From Gemmobacter serpentinus (lineage in GTDB: Bacteria; Pseudomonadota; Alphaproteobacteria; Rhodobacterales; Rhodobacteraceae): 60,533 bases of DNA. Positions 1 to 11,600 of the stretch are shown in pieces. The notes below the pieces were generated by a model, which did not search any database, was not told where the DNA came from, and saw nothing but the letters and a program-made list of their open reading frames with translations. Where the stretch lies: positions 1 through 60,533 of the forward strand of contig NZ_WCHR01000030.1 in assembly GCF_008973825.1 (NCBI RefSeq), given 5' to 3'. The position numbers and the translations under genes are program-made. Position 1 is the stretch's first letter, and every line of letters starts with the position of its first letter.

Positions 1-3000
1 AGCGGATCAGCTATATGATCGCCGACGCAAAACCCCGCGCGGTCATCACCACCGAAAACCTCATCCCCCGCCTGAAATCCCTCGGACTGCCAGAGATCGC
101 GATCCTCACAGCAGAGGCCGAAACCGCAGATCCCAACACAACAGACACAAACCCCAATCCACCCGCAAACCAAGACACCCTCGCCTATGTCATCTACACA
201 TCAGGCTCCACGGGAAAACCTAAAGGAACTATGGTCGCGCAGGCCGCCGTTTTGCGACTGTTCGAGACCACCCAGCCCGGTTTTGCCTTCGGACCTGACG
301 ATATCTGGACGCTGTTCCATTCCTACGCTTTTGATTTTTCGGTCTGGGAAATCTTTGGTGCGCTGCTGCATGGCGGGTCGCTGGTCATCGTGCCCTGGCT
401 GACCTCGCGCGATCCCGAGACCTTCCATCGCCTGCTGCTGGACGAGGGGGTGACGGTGCTGAACCAGACACCTTCCGCATTCGCCCAATTGGCTGCGCAG
501 CGGCTGGCGCAGAAGGAGCCGGGAAAGCTGGCGCTGAAATGGGTGATCTTCGGCGGCGAGGCGCTGAACCCGGCCAGCCTGACCCCCTGGTTCGAGGCGC
601 ATGGCGATCAGGCACCACAGCTGGTGAACATGTATGGCATCACCGAAACCACGGTGCATGTGACGTGGCAATGGCTGCGGCATCCGGTGCAGACCACAGG
701 TGCCATCGGCCAGCCAATCCCCGATCTGCAAGTGCGTCTGCTGGATCCGGACATGGAGCCCCTGCCCATTGGCGTTCCAGGCGAAATGTTCGTGGCCGGG
801 CCGGGCTTGGCGCGCGGCTATCTGAATCGCCCCGGCTTGACGGCCGAACGTTTTGTGCCCGATCCCTATGGTCCGCCCGGTGCCCGACTTTATCGCAGCG
901 GCGATCTGGCGCGCGGGTTGGAGGATGGGCGGCTGGATTATCTTGGCCGCGCCGATCAGCAGGTCAAGATCCGGGGCTTCCGCATCGAAACCGGCGAAAT
1001 CGAGGCGGCGCTGACGGCCCTGCCGGGCGTGCAGTCCGCCGTTGTGCTGGCCCGTGACGGGCGGCTGGTCGCCTGGCATTGCTCCGCGCTGACCGAGGCA
1101 GAGCTGCGCGCGGCCCTTGCGGCCCGCCTGCCCGATTACATGGTGCCTGCGGCCTTTGTCGCATTGGAGGCACTGCCGCTGACGGCCAATGGCAAGGTGG
1201 ATCGTGCCGCCCTGCCCGCGCCGCAGGCCGAGGCACCGCCGGATTACACTGCACCCCGCACGCCGCGCGAGGCGGCTTTGGCAGTGATCTGGGCCGAGGT
1301 TCTGGGCCGCGACCGGATCGGCATCCATGACAATTTCTTTGCTTCGGGCGGGGATTCCATGCGCGCGGTCACCCTGGCCGCGCGGGCGCGGGATCAGGGG
1401 CTGCGCCTCAGCCTGGGCAGTCTGTTCCGCCATCAGACCATCGCGGCCCTTGCATTGGCCGAGGACTTTGAGACAGCACCGGCCAGCCTGCCGCCCCTGT
1501 CTGCATCCGACCTTGCCCTGATGCCAATGGATGCCGAAACACTCTGGCCAATGACGCGGCTACAGCTTGGCATGGCCTTCCATGCCGAGGCCGATAGCGC
1601 GGCTGCCGTCTATCATGATGTGTTCAGCTTCCATCTGCGCCTGTCATGGGATGAGGCGAGTTTCCGTCAGGCGCTGGCGCTGATCGTGGCGCGCCATCCG
1701 ATCCTGCGCACCCGTTTCGATCTGATGCGTTTCGAGCGTCCGATGCAGGTGGTGCAGCGCCATGCCGAAGTGCCCCTGCAGATCATCGATCTGTCGGCCC
1801 TGCCCGCCCCGCAGCAGCGCAGCCGTCTGGACGCGGCGATTGCCGCCGAGAAGGCACAGCCCATTGCGCTGGATGCGGCACCACTCTTGCGCATTCTGGT
1901 CCATCTTCTGGGCCCGGAGGAGCTGGAGATCACCCTGGGGATGCATCACGCCATTCTGGATGGCTGGAGCGTGGCCAGCCTTCAGGCCGAATTGCTGACC
2001 GTCTGGTCGCGCCTGCGCCGGGGCGAAAGCGTGACGCTGCCGCCGCTTGCCTCGGATTTTGCGGCCAGTATCGCGGCAGAGATGCAGGCGCTGTCCGACC
2101 CGGCGCAGCGCGCGTGGTGGCAAGACCGGCTGGAGGGGCAAAGCCCCCTGATCCTGCCGCCATCCCGACAGCCCGATGCGGCCTTCGCGCCGATCTCGAT
2201 CACGGTGGATCACGATCTGCAGATGCGGCTGCGGGCGCTGGCCGACAGGTTTGGGCTGCCGTTGCGCAGCCTTCTGCTGGCGGTGCATATGCAGGTTCTG
2301 GCGCAATGGGGGGCCACGCAGGATGTGACCACCGGCCTTGTCAGCCATATGCGGACCGAGGCCCCTGACGCCGACAAGGTGTTGGGGCTGTTCCTGAACA
2401 CCCTGCCCCTGCGCCTGCGGCTGGTGCCGGAAAGCTGGCACTCCATGATCCGCCGTCTGTTCGAGGCCGAGCTGGATCTGATGCGCCATCGCTTCTATCC
2501 GCTTGCGCAGATCATTGAGGATCGCGGCCATCAGCCGCTGTTCGATGTGATCTTCAACTTCATCGACTTCCATGTGTTGTCGCTGGTGCAGGCCGATGAC
2601 AGCGGCGTGCAGGGCGTCAGCAGCTTTGAGGCCACCAATTTCGCGCTTGTGGTCAATGCCATTGCGCAGGGTGGCGGGCTGGTCATGAACTTTGCGGCAG
2701 ACCCGAGGCGGATTGATCCCGATGCGGTGCGGCGAATGGCCGACTCTTATCTGCGCGGCCTGCAACAGTTGGCCAATGACCCCGAAGGCCCTGCCACTAC
2801 CGCCCTGCTGCCCGAGGATCAGGCGCATCTCGCGGCCTGGAATGCCACGGCGCGCCCTGACCTGGATCCGGGCCAGACGCTGGTCACGCGGATCGAGGCC
2901 TGTATGGCCGCCCGGCCCGAGGCGATTGCCGTTGACTATGCGGGCGAAACGCTCAGCTTTGCCGCGCTGAATGCGCGGGCCAACCGTCTGGCGCATCATC

Positions 3001-4643
3001 TGCGGGCGCAAGGGGTGGGGGCCGATCATGTGGTGGGTCTGTGCACCGACCGCTCGGTCGAGATGATCGTGGCGATCTTGGCCATCTTGAAGGCGGGCGC
3101 GGCCTGGCTGCCGCTGCCGCCCGATGCCCCGGTCGAACGGCTGGCGATGATGATCGAGGATGCGGGCCCGGTCCTGACCCTTGTGGGTCCGGGAGCGGAA
3201 GGCATCCCCCTGCCCGGTCCGGTTCTGCCGCTGTCCACCCCCCTCACAGGCCCCGACAACAACCCCGCCCCGCAGGCCGGGCCCGAGACGCTCGCTTATG
3301 TGCTGTTCACCTCAGGCTCGACCGGGCGACCCAAGGGGGTGGCGGTGTCGCATCGGGCCATCGTGAACCGGCTGCTCTGGATGGCAGAGGCCTATGAGAT
3401 CGGCCCCGCCGACCGCGTCGTGCAAAAGACGCCCTATGGCTTTGACGTATCCGTCTGGGAACTGATCCTGCCCTTGATGACCGGCGCGCGCATGGTGATC
3501 GCCCGGCCCGGCGGGCATCTGGACCCGACCTATATGGCAGAGCTGATCCGCGAACGGTCTGTGACCGTGGCGCATTTCGTGCCGCCGATGCTGGATGTGT
3601 TCCTGGCCGTCACCGACCCTGCGCAAAGCACCAGCCTGCGCGCCGTGATCTGTTCGGGTCAGGCGCTGACCCGCGCGACGCAGGATCGCTTTCATGCGGC
3701 CCTGCCGGGTTGCGGGTTGCACAATCTTTATGGCCCGACGGAGGCCGCGGTCGATGTGACTGCCTTCACCTGCCAGCCCGGCGACAGCGGCCAGACCGTG
3801 CCGATCGGCCGCGCCATCGCCAATGTGCAGATGCATGTGCTGGACGAGGGGCTGAACCCGCTGCCGCCGGGCGTGGCCGGGCATCTGCATATCGGAGGCA
3901 TTGCTCTGGCACGCGGCTATGCGCGCCGACCGGACCTGACCGCCGCCAGCTTCGTGCCCGATCCTTTCGGCCCGCCAGGGGCGCGGCTGTATCGCACGGG
4001 CGATCTGGCGCGGTTCCTGCCTGATGGCAATATCGACTATCTGGGGCGGGCCGACGATCAGGTGAAGATCCGCGGAATGCGCATCGAACTGGGTGAGGTG
4101 GAGGCCGCGCTTTTGGCCAATGGCGTCGCCGAGGCCGTGGTGATGGCGCGCCCGGACCCTGCGGGCGAGGCCATGCTTGTGGCCTGGCTGACCGGCTGGG
4201 ATGGCGAGGACGCGGCGCTGCGTGCACGTCTGGCGCGGCACCTGCCCGATCAGATGATCCCGGCGCATCTGGTCGCGCTGACATCCCTGCCGCTGAATGC
4301 CAATGGCAAGGTGGATCGCCGCGCCCTGCCCGATCCGCTGCCGCCTGCGGTCACCTTCCTGCCCCCCAGGACCGAGACCGAGCGGCTGCTGGCGCAGATC
4401 TGGGCCGAGCTTTTGCAGATGGAGCGGGTGGGGCGCGATACCTCCTTCTTCGCGCTTGGCGGGCATTCGCTGAATGTGCTGCGAATGCTGGCGCGGGTGC
4501 AGCGCGATTGCGGCGTCGTGATCTCCTTGCGCACCTTCCTTGCTGCGCCCGATATTGCCAGCCTCGCGCAGGCGGTAGAGGGGATCCGCGATACGCTGGC
4601 CCCCGATCTTGACGAGTCTGAAACGGATATGATCCTGCTATGA
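1..4643 (+). CDS. NRPS, partial at 5' end: A(Thr)-T-C-A(Ser)-T
   Basis: The open frame runs in from the window edge (codon phase starts at base 3), so the N-terminus is missing. Residues are counted from the ATG at 15. A1 occupies about 1-410 with the A3 motif TSGSTGKPKG near 60. T1 carries FASGGDS near 441. The C domain has HHAILDG near 641. A2 spans about 945-1435 with TSGSTGRPKG, and T2 has ALGGHS near 1476. Pocket residues read by alignment to GrsA positions give D-F-W-N-I-G-M-V-H for A1, the known threonine code, and D-V-W-H-I-S-L-V-D for A2, one residue from the EntF serine code. There is no TE, so the chain must pass on, presumably to the next protein, whose start codon overlaps this stop. 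Codon use changes near base 235: the first part is richer in AAA and ACA codons than the rest. Confidence 0.93.
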   Translation, partial: RISYMIADAKPRAVITTENLIPRLKSLGLPEIAILTAEAETADPNTTDTNPNPPANQDTLAYVIYTSGSTGKPKGTMVAQAAVLRLFETTQPGFAFGPDDIWTLFHSYAFDFSVWEIFGALLHGGSLVIVPWLTSRDPETFHRLLLDEGVTVLNQTPSAFAQLAAQRLAQKEPGKLALKWVIFGGEALNPASLTPWFEAHGDQAPQLVNMYGITETTVHVTWQWLRHPVQTTGAIGQPIPDLQVRLLDPDMEPLPIGVPGEMFVAGPGLARGYLNRPGLTAERFVPDPYGPPGARLYRSGDLARGLEDGRLDYLGRADQQVKIRGFRIETGEIEAALTALPGVQSAVVLARDGRLVAWHCSALTEAELRAALAARLPDYMVPAAFVALEALPLTANGKVDRAALPAPQAEAPPDYTAPRTPREAALAVIWAEVLGRDRIGIHDNFFASGGDSMRAVTLAARARDQGLRLSLGSLFRHQTIAALALAEDFETAPASLPPLSASDLALMPMDAETLWPMTRLQLGMAFHAEADSAAAVYHDVFSFHLRLSWDEASFRQALALIVARHPILRTRFDLMRFERPMQVVQRHAEVPLQIIDLSALPAPQQRSRLDAAIAAEKAQPIALDAAPLLRILVHLLGPEELEITLGMHHAILDGWSVASLQAELLTVWSRLRRGESVTLPPLASDFAASIAAEMQALSDPAQRAWWQDRLEGQSPLILPPSRQPDAAFAPISITVDHDLQMRLRALADRFGLPLRSLLLAVHMQVLAQWGATQDVTTGLVSHMRTEAPDADKVLGLFLNTLPLRLRLVPESWHSMIRRLFEAELDLMRHRFYPLAQIIEDRGHQPLFDVIFNFIDFHVLSLVQADDSGVQGVSSFEATNFALVVNAIAQGGGLVMNFAADPRRIDPDAVRRMADSYLRGLQQLANDPEGPATTALLPEDQAHLAAWNATARPDLDPGQTLVTRIEACMAARPEAIAVDYAGETLSFAALNARANRLAHHLRAQGVGADHVVGLCTDRSVEMIVAILAILKAGAAWLPLPPDAPVERLAMMIEDAGPVLTLVGPGAEGIPLPGPVLPLSTPLTGPDNNPAPQAGPETLAYVLFTSGSTGRPKGVAVSHRAIVNRLLWMAEAYEIGPADRVVQKTPYGFDVSVWELILPLMTGARMVIARPGGHLDPTYMAELIRERSVTVAHFVPPMLDVFLAVTDPAQSTSLRAVICSGQALTRATQDRFHAALPGCGLHNLYGPTEAAVDVTAFTCQPGDSGQTVPIGRAIANVQMHVLDEGLNPLPPGVAGHLHIGGIALARGYARRPDLTAASFVPDPFGPPGARLYRTGDLARFLPDGNIDYLGRADDQVKIRGMRIELGEVEAALLANGVAEAVVMARPDPAGEAMLVAWLTGWDGEDAALRARLARHLPDQMIPAHLVALTSLPLNANGKVDRRALPDPLPPAVTFLPPRTETERLLAQIWAELLQMERVGRDTSFFALGGHSLNVLRMLARVQRDCGVVISLRTFLAAPDIASLAQAVEGIRDTLAPDLDESETDMILL

Positions 4644-7600
4644 GCCTTGCCGATCTTCTGCATGATGCCCGCGCAAACGGGGTTCACCTTTCCCTGCGAG
4701 ACGGGCGTCTGGCTGTTCAGGCCAAGGGGGGCGTTCCGCCCGATCTGCTGGCGCGGATCAAGGGGCAACGTGACGCGCTGGTGGATTGGCTGACACGGCT
4801 GGCCGAAGATGCGGGTCAGCAGGATACGGCGATCCTGCCTGCCGCAGCATCGGAGGCAGAGTCCGGGGCGGATCCGGGGCCAGAGCCCCTGTCCTATTCG
4901 CAAAGCCGGCTTTGGGTCATCGACCGGATGGAGAATGCCGCAGGCCTTTACAATGTGCCCTTCACCCTGCGCCTCACCGGCCCGCTGGATCTGGCGGCGC
5001 TGGAACAGGCGCTGGCCCGGTTGCTGGATCGCCACGCCGTCCTGCGCACGGTGTTTGACGAAGGCCCCGGCGGCGTGACGCAGCGCGTGCTGACCGATTA
5101 CACCTTTGCATTGCCGGTGCATCAGATGACACCGCAGGAATTGGCAAGCCTGACCGCCGCCGAGGCGCAACGGCCCTTTGATCTGACCCGCGATCTGATG
5201 CTGCGGGCGGTGCTGGTCCGGCTGGCACCCGAGGATCACCATCTGCTGCTGACACTGCACCACATCGCCACCGACGGCTGGTCGAATACCGTGCTGCTGG
5301 AGGAGTTGATCGCGCTCTATCATGGTGCGGCCCTGCCAGCGCCCGCGCTGCAATTCACCGATTACGCCCGCTGGCAACGCCGCATGTTGGCCTCAAATGG
5401 TGCCGCGCTGGCCGAATGGTGGCGCGCCACGTTGCAGGGCGCGCCGGATCTGCATGATCTGCCCTGCGATCACCCGCGCCCGCCGGTGCTGAGTGCGTCG
5501 GGCGGGCATTTGGCGGACCGCGTGCCGCCCGCGCTTGCCACCAGGCTGCGCGATCTGGCGCGGGTGCAGGGGGTTTCGCTGTTCACATTGCTTCTGGCGG
5601 CTTGGGCTGCTTTTCTGCACCGTCAGACCGGCACCGAGGATCTGGTGATCGGCACGCCCGTCGCCGGGCGCGAGCGCGACGAGTTGAAACAGTTGGTCGG
5701 TTTTCTGGTGAATACCTTGCCCCTGCGCTTGCAGCCACTGCCGGACCAGCGTTTTGTGGATTTTCTGGCAGATGCCAACCGTCAGACGACCAACGCATTG
5801 GCCCATCAAAATCTGCCCTTTGAAATGATCGTGGAGCAGGTGAACCCCCCGCGCAGCCTGTCACATGCACCTCTGGTACAACTGGCCTTCACGCTGGTGC
5901 AGCCGCAGGCCGGTGACAAGATCGCGCCCGGCCCCCTGCAATTCGAGGCGGTCGAAACCGCGATGAACAGCGCCAAGTTCGAGCTGTCGCTGGGTCTGGT
6001 GGACAGCGGGACAGACATGGGTCTGGGCTGGACCTATGCAACCGATCTTTTCGCCCCCGCCACGATCGCCCGCTACAATCGCGCCTTCCTGTCGCTGCTT
6101 GAGGGAATCGCGGCTGCCCCCGAGACGGTGCTGACCGATCTGCCTCTGGTTTCGTCGGCTGAACAGGCGCAGCTTCTGGCATTGGGCAGCGGTCCTGTGC
6201 GGGATGACGGGCCGAACCCGCCCGAGCCTCATGCGCTGGTCGCGCATTTTGCCGAAACCACGCCCGATGCGATTGCCGTGGTCTGGCAAGGGCAGCAATT
6301 GAGCTACGCCACCCTCAACGCGCGGGCAAACCGGCTGGCCCATCACCTGCGCGCCCTTGGTGTTCAGGCCGGGGATGCGGTGGCGGTGGCCACCGGCCGC
6401 AACGCCGCAATGATCGAGGCCATTGTCGCGGTGAACCGTGCGGGCGCGGCCTTCGTGCAGATGCCGGTCGACGCCCCGATGGACCGGGTGACCGGCATCT
6501 TGCAAGACAGTGCCAGCCGCCTGTTGCTGACGCTGTCGGATCGCCCCGATCTGATGGCCTTGCCCGGCGCGCTGGCGCTGGATGATGACACCATGTGGCG
6601 CGACCTGCCCACCACCGCGCCAGAGCCCTGGCACAATCCGATCAGCTATATCGTTTATACCTCTGGCACCACCGGCGTGCCGAAGGGCGCGTTGAACACC
6701 CATCTGGGCCTTTTGAACATGTGCCGCTGGCAGGCGGGCGATTTCGGCATGGATGCGCGCTGCAGCCAGACCGTTGCCGCCAATCCGGCCTTTGACGCGA
6801 TCATGTGGGAAATCTGGCCCGCGCTGAGCGTCGGGGGTCGGCTGATCCTGTTATCGTCTGAAGATCTGGCCGATGTCGGCGCGCTTCAGACCGCGCTGGA
6901 CCACCATATGCCCAGCCATTTCTGGCTGCCGACCGGGCTGATGGAGGCGATGTGTGGCGCGGGCCTGCGCCTGCCTGCCTCGGTCCGGTCGGTCTCGACC
7001 GGTGGCGATAGGCTGTAGGGCTATTGCCTGCCCGAAGGCTGCGGGCTGCCGCTTGCCAATATCTATGGTCCCTCCGAGGCGGCGGTGATCACGGTCTGCG
7101 CAGTCTTGCAGCCGCATGAAACCACGCAGGCCCCTATTGGCCGGCCAGTGCCCAATACCTGCGTCTATATTCTGGATGAGCGCGGGCGCCTTCTGCCCGA
7201 GGGCGCGGTAGGCGAGCTGTGCCTGTCCGGCCCCTTCCTTGGGCCCGGCTATCTGGGCCGCCCCGATCTGACCGCACAGAAATATGTGGCCAATCCCTTT
7301 GCCAAACCGGGACATGAAACGCTGTATCGCACCGGCGATCTGGCGCGGTGGCGTCCCGACGGGCGGCTGGAATGTCTGGGCCGCACCGATTTTCAGGTGA
7401 AAATCCGGGGCTACCGGATCGAGCCACAGGAAATCTCGGCGGTGCTGCTGGCGCAGCCCGGCATTCAGGCAGCCTTTGTCGAAGCGGTCGATCAGGGCAC
7501 CCGCCATCTGGTCGCCTTCGTGGTGGCCGAACCGGGACAGGACAGCGCCCTGATGGAACCCGCGCTGAAGGCCGCGCTGGCCAAGGTTCTGCCCAGCTAC

Positions 7601-8698
7601 ATGATGCCACATCGCTATGTCTGGCTGGCCGCCCTGCCCCTGACGGATCGCGGCAAGATCGACCGCCGGGCGCTGGTGGCGCTGGCACCGGAACCGGGCC
7701 GTCAGGTCAACACGGCCAGCCCGCGCGATGATCTGGAACTGCGGCTTTACAACATCTGGTCCTCGGTTCTTCTGCACCCGAATATCGGCCTGCGCGACAA
7801 TTTCTTCGATATTGGCGGCACGTCGCTTTCGGCCATCAAGATCGTGCATCGCATCAATGCCGAACTGGGAACCGCACTGGCGGTAACCGAGATCATCGCC
7901 CACCCAACCATCGAGGATCTGGGTGGGGTGCTGCGCGCGGGGCGCGAAAGGCAGCGTCCGCAGAACCCGATCTGCTTCCGCAAGGGCGGGGGGGCGGTGA
8001 ATGTCGTCTGTATCCACCCGGGCGGCGGCACGGCCTTCGCCTATCTGTCTCTGGCCAAGGAACTGCCCGAGGATCACGGCGTCTGGGGGATCCAGTCCGT
8101 CGGGGTCTATCCGGGGGACGAGATGCTGCCCGATATCGGCGCCATGGCCGATCATTATATCGGTCTGATCGGTGATCTGCTGGATCGGCCATTGGTGATC
8201 ACCGGGGCCTCGTTTGGCGGGATGGTGGCCTATGAAATGGTGCGCCGCCTGCATCTGGCCGGGCATGACACCGCGACGGCGGTGATGCTGGATGCGCTTG
8301 GGTCCGACGATCCGGCGATCACCGAGAACGAGACCCTTTCTGATGCCGCAGAGTTCCGGTCCAAGCTGGTCACCTATAACGGCATGTTCCCCGGCATCGA
8401 CGATGCACAGATCGATCAATATCATCGGATCTACAATCACAACACATTGGCCTCGCGGCGTTGGAACTTCCGCCGCAATGACGGGCGTGTGATCCTGATT
8501 CAGGCCATCCGGGGCCGCAATCGTGCTCAGCTGCGCTTTTTGCGCTTTTTCTGGCACATGCGGAGCAAGGGGCGGTTCCTGTTCAAATGCACGGCAGGCG
8601 ATCATTCGACCATGCTGGAGGGCGATGACGTGCGCCGCATCGCACAGATCATCACCAAGGTCTTGGCGGGGCGGCTGATGCCGACCGGGGGGAAATGA
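4640..8698 (+). pseudogene. NRPS TubC-C-A-T-TE interrupted by an in-frame TAG
   Basis: A single reading frame covers the whole interval except for a TAG at 7016-7018. Residues 1-58 match the TubC N-terminal docking fold. The C domain follows with SYSQSRLW near 84 and HHIATDG near 206. The A domain has YTSGTTGVPKG near 671. Codon 793 is amber, and the downstream sequence continues the same A domain without a gap (GYCLPEGC, then NIYGPSEAAV). Then come GKIDRRAL near 1001, a T domain with DIGGTS near 1060 and a thioesterase with GASFGG near 1188. Pocket residues read as D-A-W-W-S-G-I-V-I, which I cannot assign. A CAG to TAG change would explain the stop. As written, translation gives a 792-residue C-A fragment, and a second internal start near 7085 could give a partial A-T-TE protein. 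A sequencing error or suppression cannot be excluded. Confidence 0.85.
7016..7018 (+). other. In-frame amber codon inside the NRPS A domain
   Basis: TAG in frame with both the 4640 start and the 8698 stop. The flanking codons read STGGDRL before it and GYCLPEG after it, as expected for an uninterrupted stretch between the A4 and A5 adenylation motifs. It therefore looks like a nonsense point mutation rather than a true gene end. Confidence 0.9.
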
Positions 8699-11600
8699 TG
8701 ACGGGTTTGTTGCAGCAATTCGCGGCGCAGGTCGCCAAGGCCCCGGATCATATCGCGATTGATGAGGCCGCCGCAGGACGCCTGACCTATCGCCAGCTTG
8801 ATGCCGCCAGCGATGCGCAGGCCCGCGCGCTGATCGCGCAGGGCCTGCGCCCGGGCATGGTGGTGGGGTTGCGGATGCAACGTTCGGCTGCGCTGGTCGT
8901 AGCCATTCTGGCCGTGCTGAAGGCACAGGCGCTCTATTTTCCGCTTGGCGTGGCGCAACCTGCCACACGTCTGGCCATGCTGTTGTCGCGCGCAGGCGCA
9001 GCGTTCGTGTTGTCGGATGCGGACCAGCCCGCGCTGCCGCCGGGCCCGTGGGCAGAGCTGCGCAATCTGCAGGACGCACCCGAGGTGGCGCTGCCTGCCA
9101 TCGATATGGGTCAACCCGCCTGCCTCTTTCATACTTCGGGCACCACGGGCCTGCCCAAGCTGATGCGGATCGGGCAGCCGGGGATCCTGCGGATGGCGCA
9201 GGCACCGGATTATGTGACGATCACCGCGCAGGACCGCATCGCGCTTTTGGCAAATCCCGCCTTTGACGCGCTGAATTTCGAGATCTGGGCTGCCCTGCTG
9301 AATGGGGCCACGCTGGTACCTTTTGGCCGCGATGCGGGACTTGACCCCGATCTGCTGGCCGTGGGTTTGGGTGCGCGCAGGGTGACCGGCGCCTTCTTCA
9401 CGACCAGCCTGTTTCACCTTCTGGCAGAGCTGCGCCCCGATTGCCTGCTTGGGCTGGATTGGGCAGTTCTGGGCGGCGAGGCCGCGAGTGCGGCGCATAT
9501 CCACCGCCTGTTCGCCGCGCAACCGGGTAGCGCATTGGTGCTGACCAATGGCTATGGCCCGACCGAATGCACGACCTTTGCAGTGGCGCATCGCATGACG
9601 GCGGCAGATTGGGCGCGGGCCGATCACCCCGCCCTGGTGCCGATCGGCCAGCCGCTGCGCGACACCCCGGTTCTGGTGGTGATGCCCGATACATTGGTGC
9701 CGGTGGCATCGGGGGAATGGGGCGAATTGCTGATCGGTGGCAGCGGTCTGGCCGAGGGTTATTTGGATCAGCCCGACGAGACCGCCGCGAAATTTGTGCA
9801 GCTTGACGGGCGGCGCTATTATCGCAGCGGTGATCTGGCGCGCTGGCATGAAGGCGTTTTGCACTGCGGCGGGCGGCTGGATCAACAGGTGAAGATCCGT
9901 GGCCACCGGATCGAACTGGCCGAGATCGAGACGCGTCTGCTGGCCCATCCGCAGGTCAATCAGGCGGCAGCCGCCCTGCAACATGGCAGGCTTTGCGCCT
10001 TTGTGGTGGCAGAGCCCGGCCTAACCGCCGCCGATCTGCGGCGCGACCTGGCAATCAGCCTGCCGGACTATATGCTGCCGCAAAGCCTGACCTTCCTCGC
10101 CCGCCTGCCCCTGACCGCAAATGGCAAGCTGGACCGCCGGGCGCTGATCACCGCCGAGACCCGGCTATGGGAGGGCGAGATCCCGCCCGGCCAAAGCCTT
10201 TTGCAGCTTGGGGGTGACTCGCTCATTGCGGCGCGGCTGGTGACAGAATGGCGCGCGCGCGGCCTGCAGGTCAGCCTGAGCGAATTGCTTTCGGCCCGCC
10301 CGCTGGCCGATCTGCTGCAAGACGCGCAGGGCAATCGACAGGCCGTATCCGAAGCCACCCTGCCGCCGCCGCGCCAAACCTACCCCGCCGCGTCTGAGCA
10401 GCGGCGGCTCTGGCTGGCACAGGAAATGCAGCCCGCCTCCACCGCCTATTCCATCCCGCTGCGCTTTGATTTCGAAACTGCGCCGGATCAGGCTGCGATG
10501 CAGCGGGCATTGACCACGCTGTTTGCCCGCCATGCCGTGCTGCGCGCCCGCTTTGCCGAGGTGGATGGCGCGTTGCAGGTGCAGATCAATCCGCCCCGCC
10601 CCCTGGCATTGGAGCATCCCGAAAGTGAGGCAGCCTTCTTTGGGCAGGCTTTCGATCTGGCCTCGGGGTGTCTTTTGCGCGCCGGTGTGATCGGGTCACG
10701 CTTGTTGGTGCTGGTGCATCACATCGTGGTGGATGGTGCCGCATTGAACATCCTGTTGGCGGATCTGGCGGCGCTTTATGACGGGCAGGATTTGCCGCCC
10801 GCCCCTGACTATTCCGGCTATCCGCTTTTGCAGGCTGCGGTATATGGCAGCCCCGCCTATCAGGGCCGGCGGCTGGATCGGCAGCGCAGCCTTGGGGCCG
10901 CCCCTGACAGAAACACCCCGGCGCTGCATTTGCCGGCGCCAATGGCAGGCCGGTTGCGGCATGTCCTGCTGCCGCCTGCGGTGCTGACCGCCTTGCAGGA
11001 TCTGGCCAGATCGCGCGGGCAGTCGCTGTTTTCCCTGCTGCTTGCCGCCTATGCCCTGACGCTGGCGCGTGCGGGTCATGGCCCGCGGCTGTCGATCGGC
11101 CTGCCGGTCGGCCTGCGTCCGCCGGGCTATGAGGCGGTGGTCGGCATGTTCGTCAATACCCAGATCTGTCGGCTGGATCTGGACCCCGGCCTACGGCCCG
11201 AGGATGTGCTGACCCGCGTCGATGCCGAGGTGCAGGCGATGCGCCAGGGGCATGATGTGGCCTATGATCATCTGGTGGCCGATCTGCGGGCGGCGGGCCA
11301 ACACGGCGCACCGTTCGAGACGATGTTCGTGCTGGAAAACACCGACTACCACCTGCCGGGGCTGGCGGCGCGCTTTGTGGCACCCGAAAAGGTGGATCCG
11401 CGTTTCCCGCTGACCCTGTTTGCCACCGTGACCGAGGCAGGTCTGTCCTGTCAGATCGAACATGATCTGGCCCTGTTCGATCCGGCGGCGGTGGACCGGA
11501 TCGAGACCCTGTTCACCCAAACCGCGCGCGCGCTGGCCACAGGTCTGCCCGATCTGGCACAGCTGGAAGATCCACCCGGCCTGATGGCGCGGATCGGCCG

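Noticed and set aside
201-1433. Long minus-strand open frames opposite the NRPS genes
   Set aside because: They are by-products of high GC content: low-complexity Arg/Gln/Pro-rich text, no family match, and fully overlapping well-supported megasynthase genes.
7016-7018. Amber codon as a pyrrolysine or other recoding site
   Set aside because: No recoding element is evident and the position is variable in A domains; mutation or read error is simpler.
7085-8698. A separate gene starting near 7085
   Set aside because: Its start lies inside an adenylation domain whose upstream half is in the same frame; it is better explained as the rest of the gene broken by TAG.
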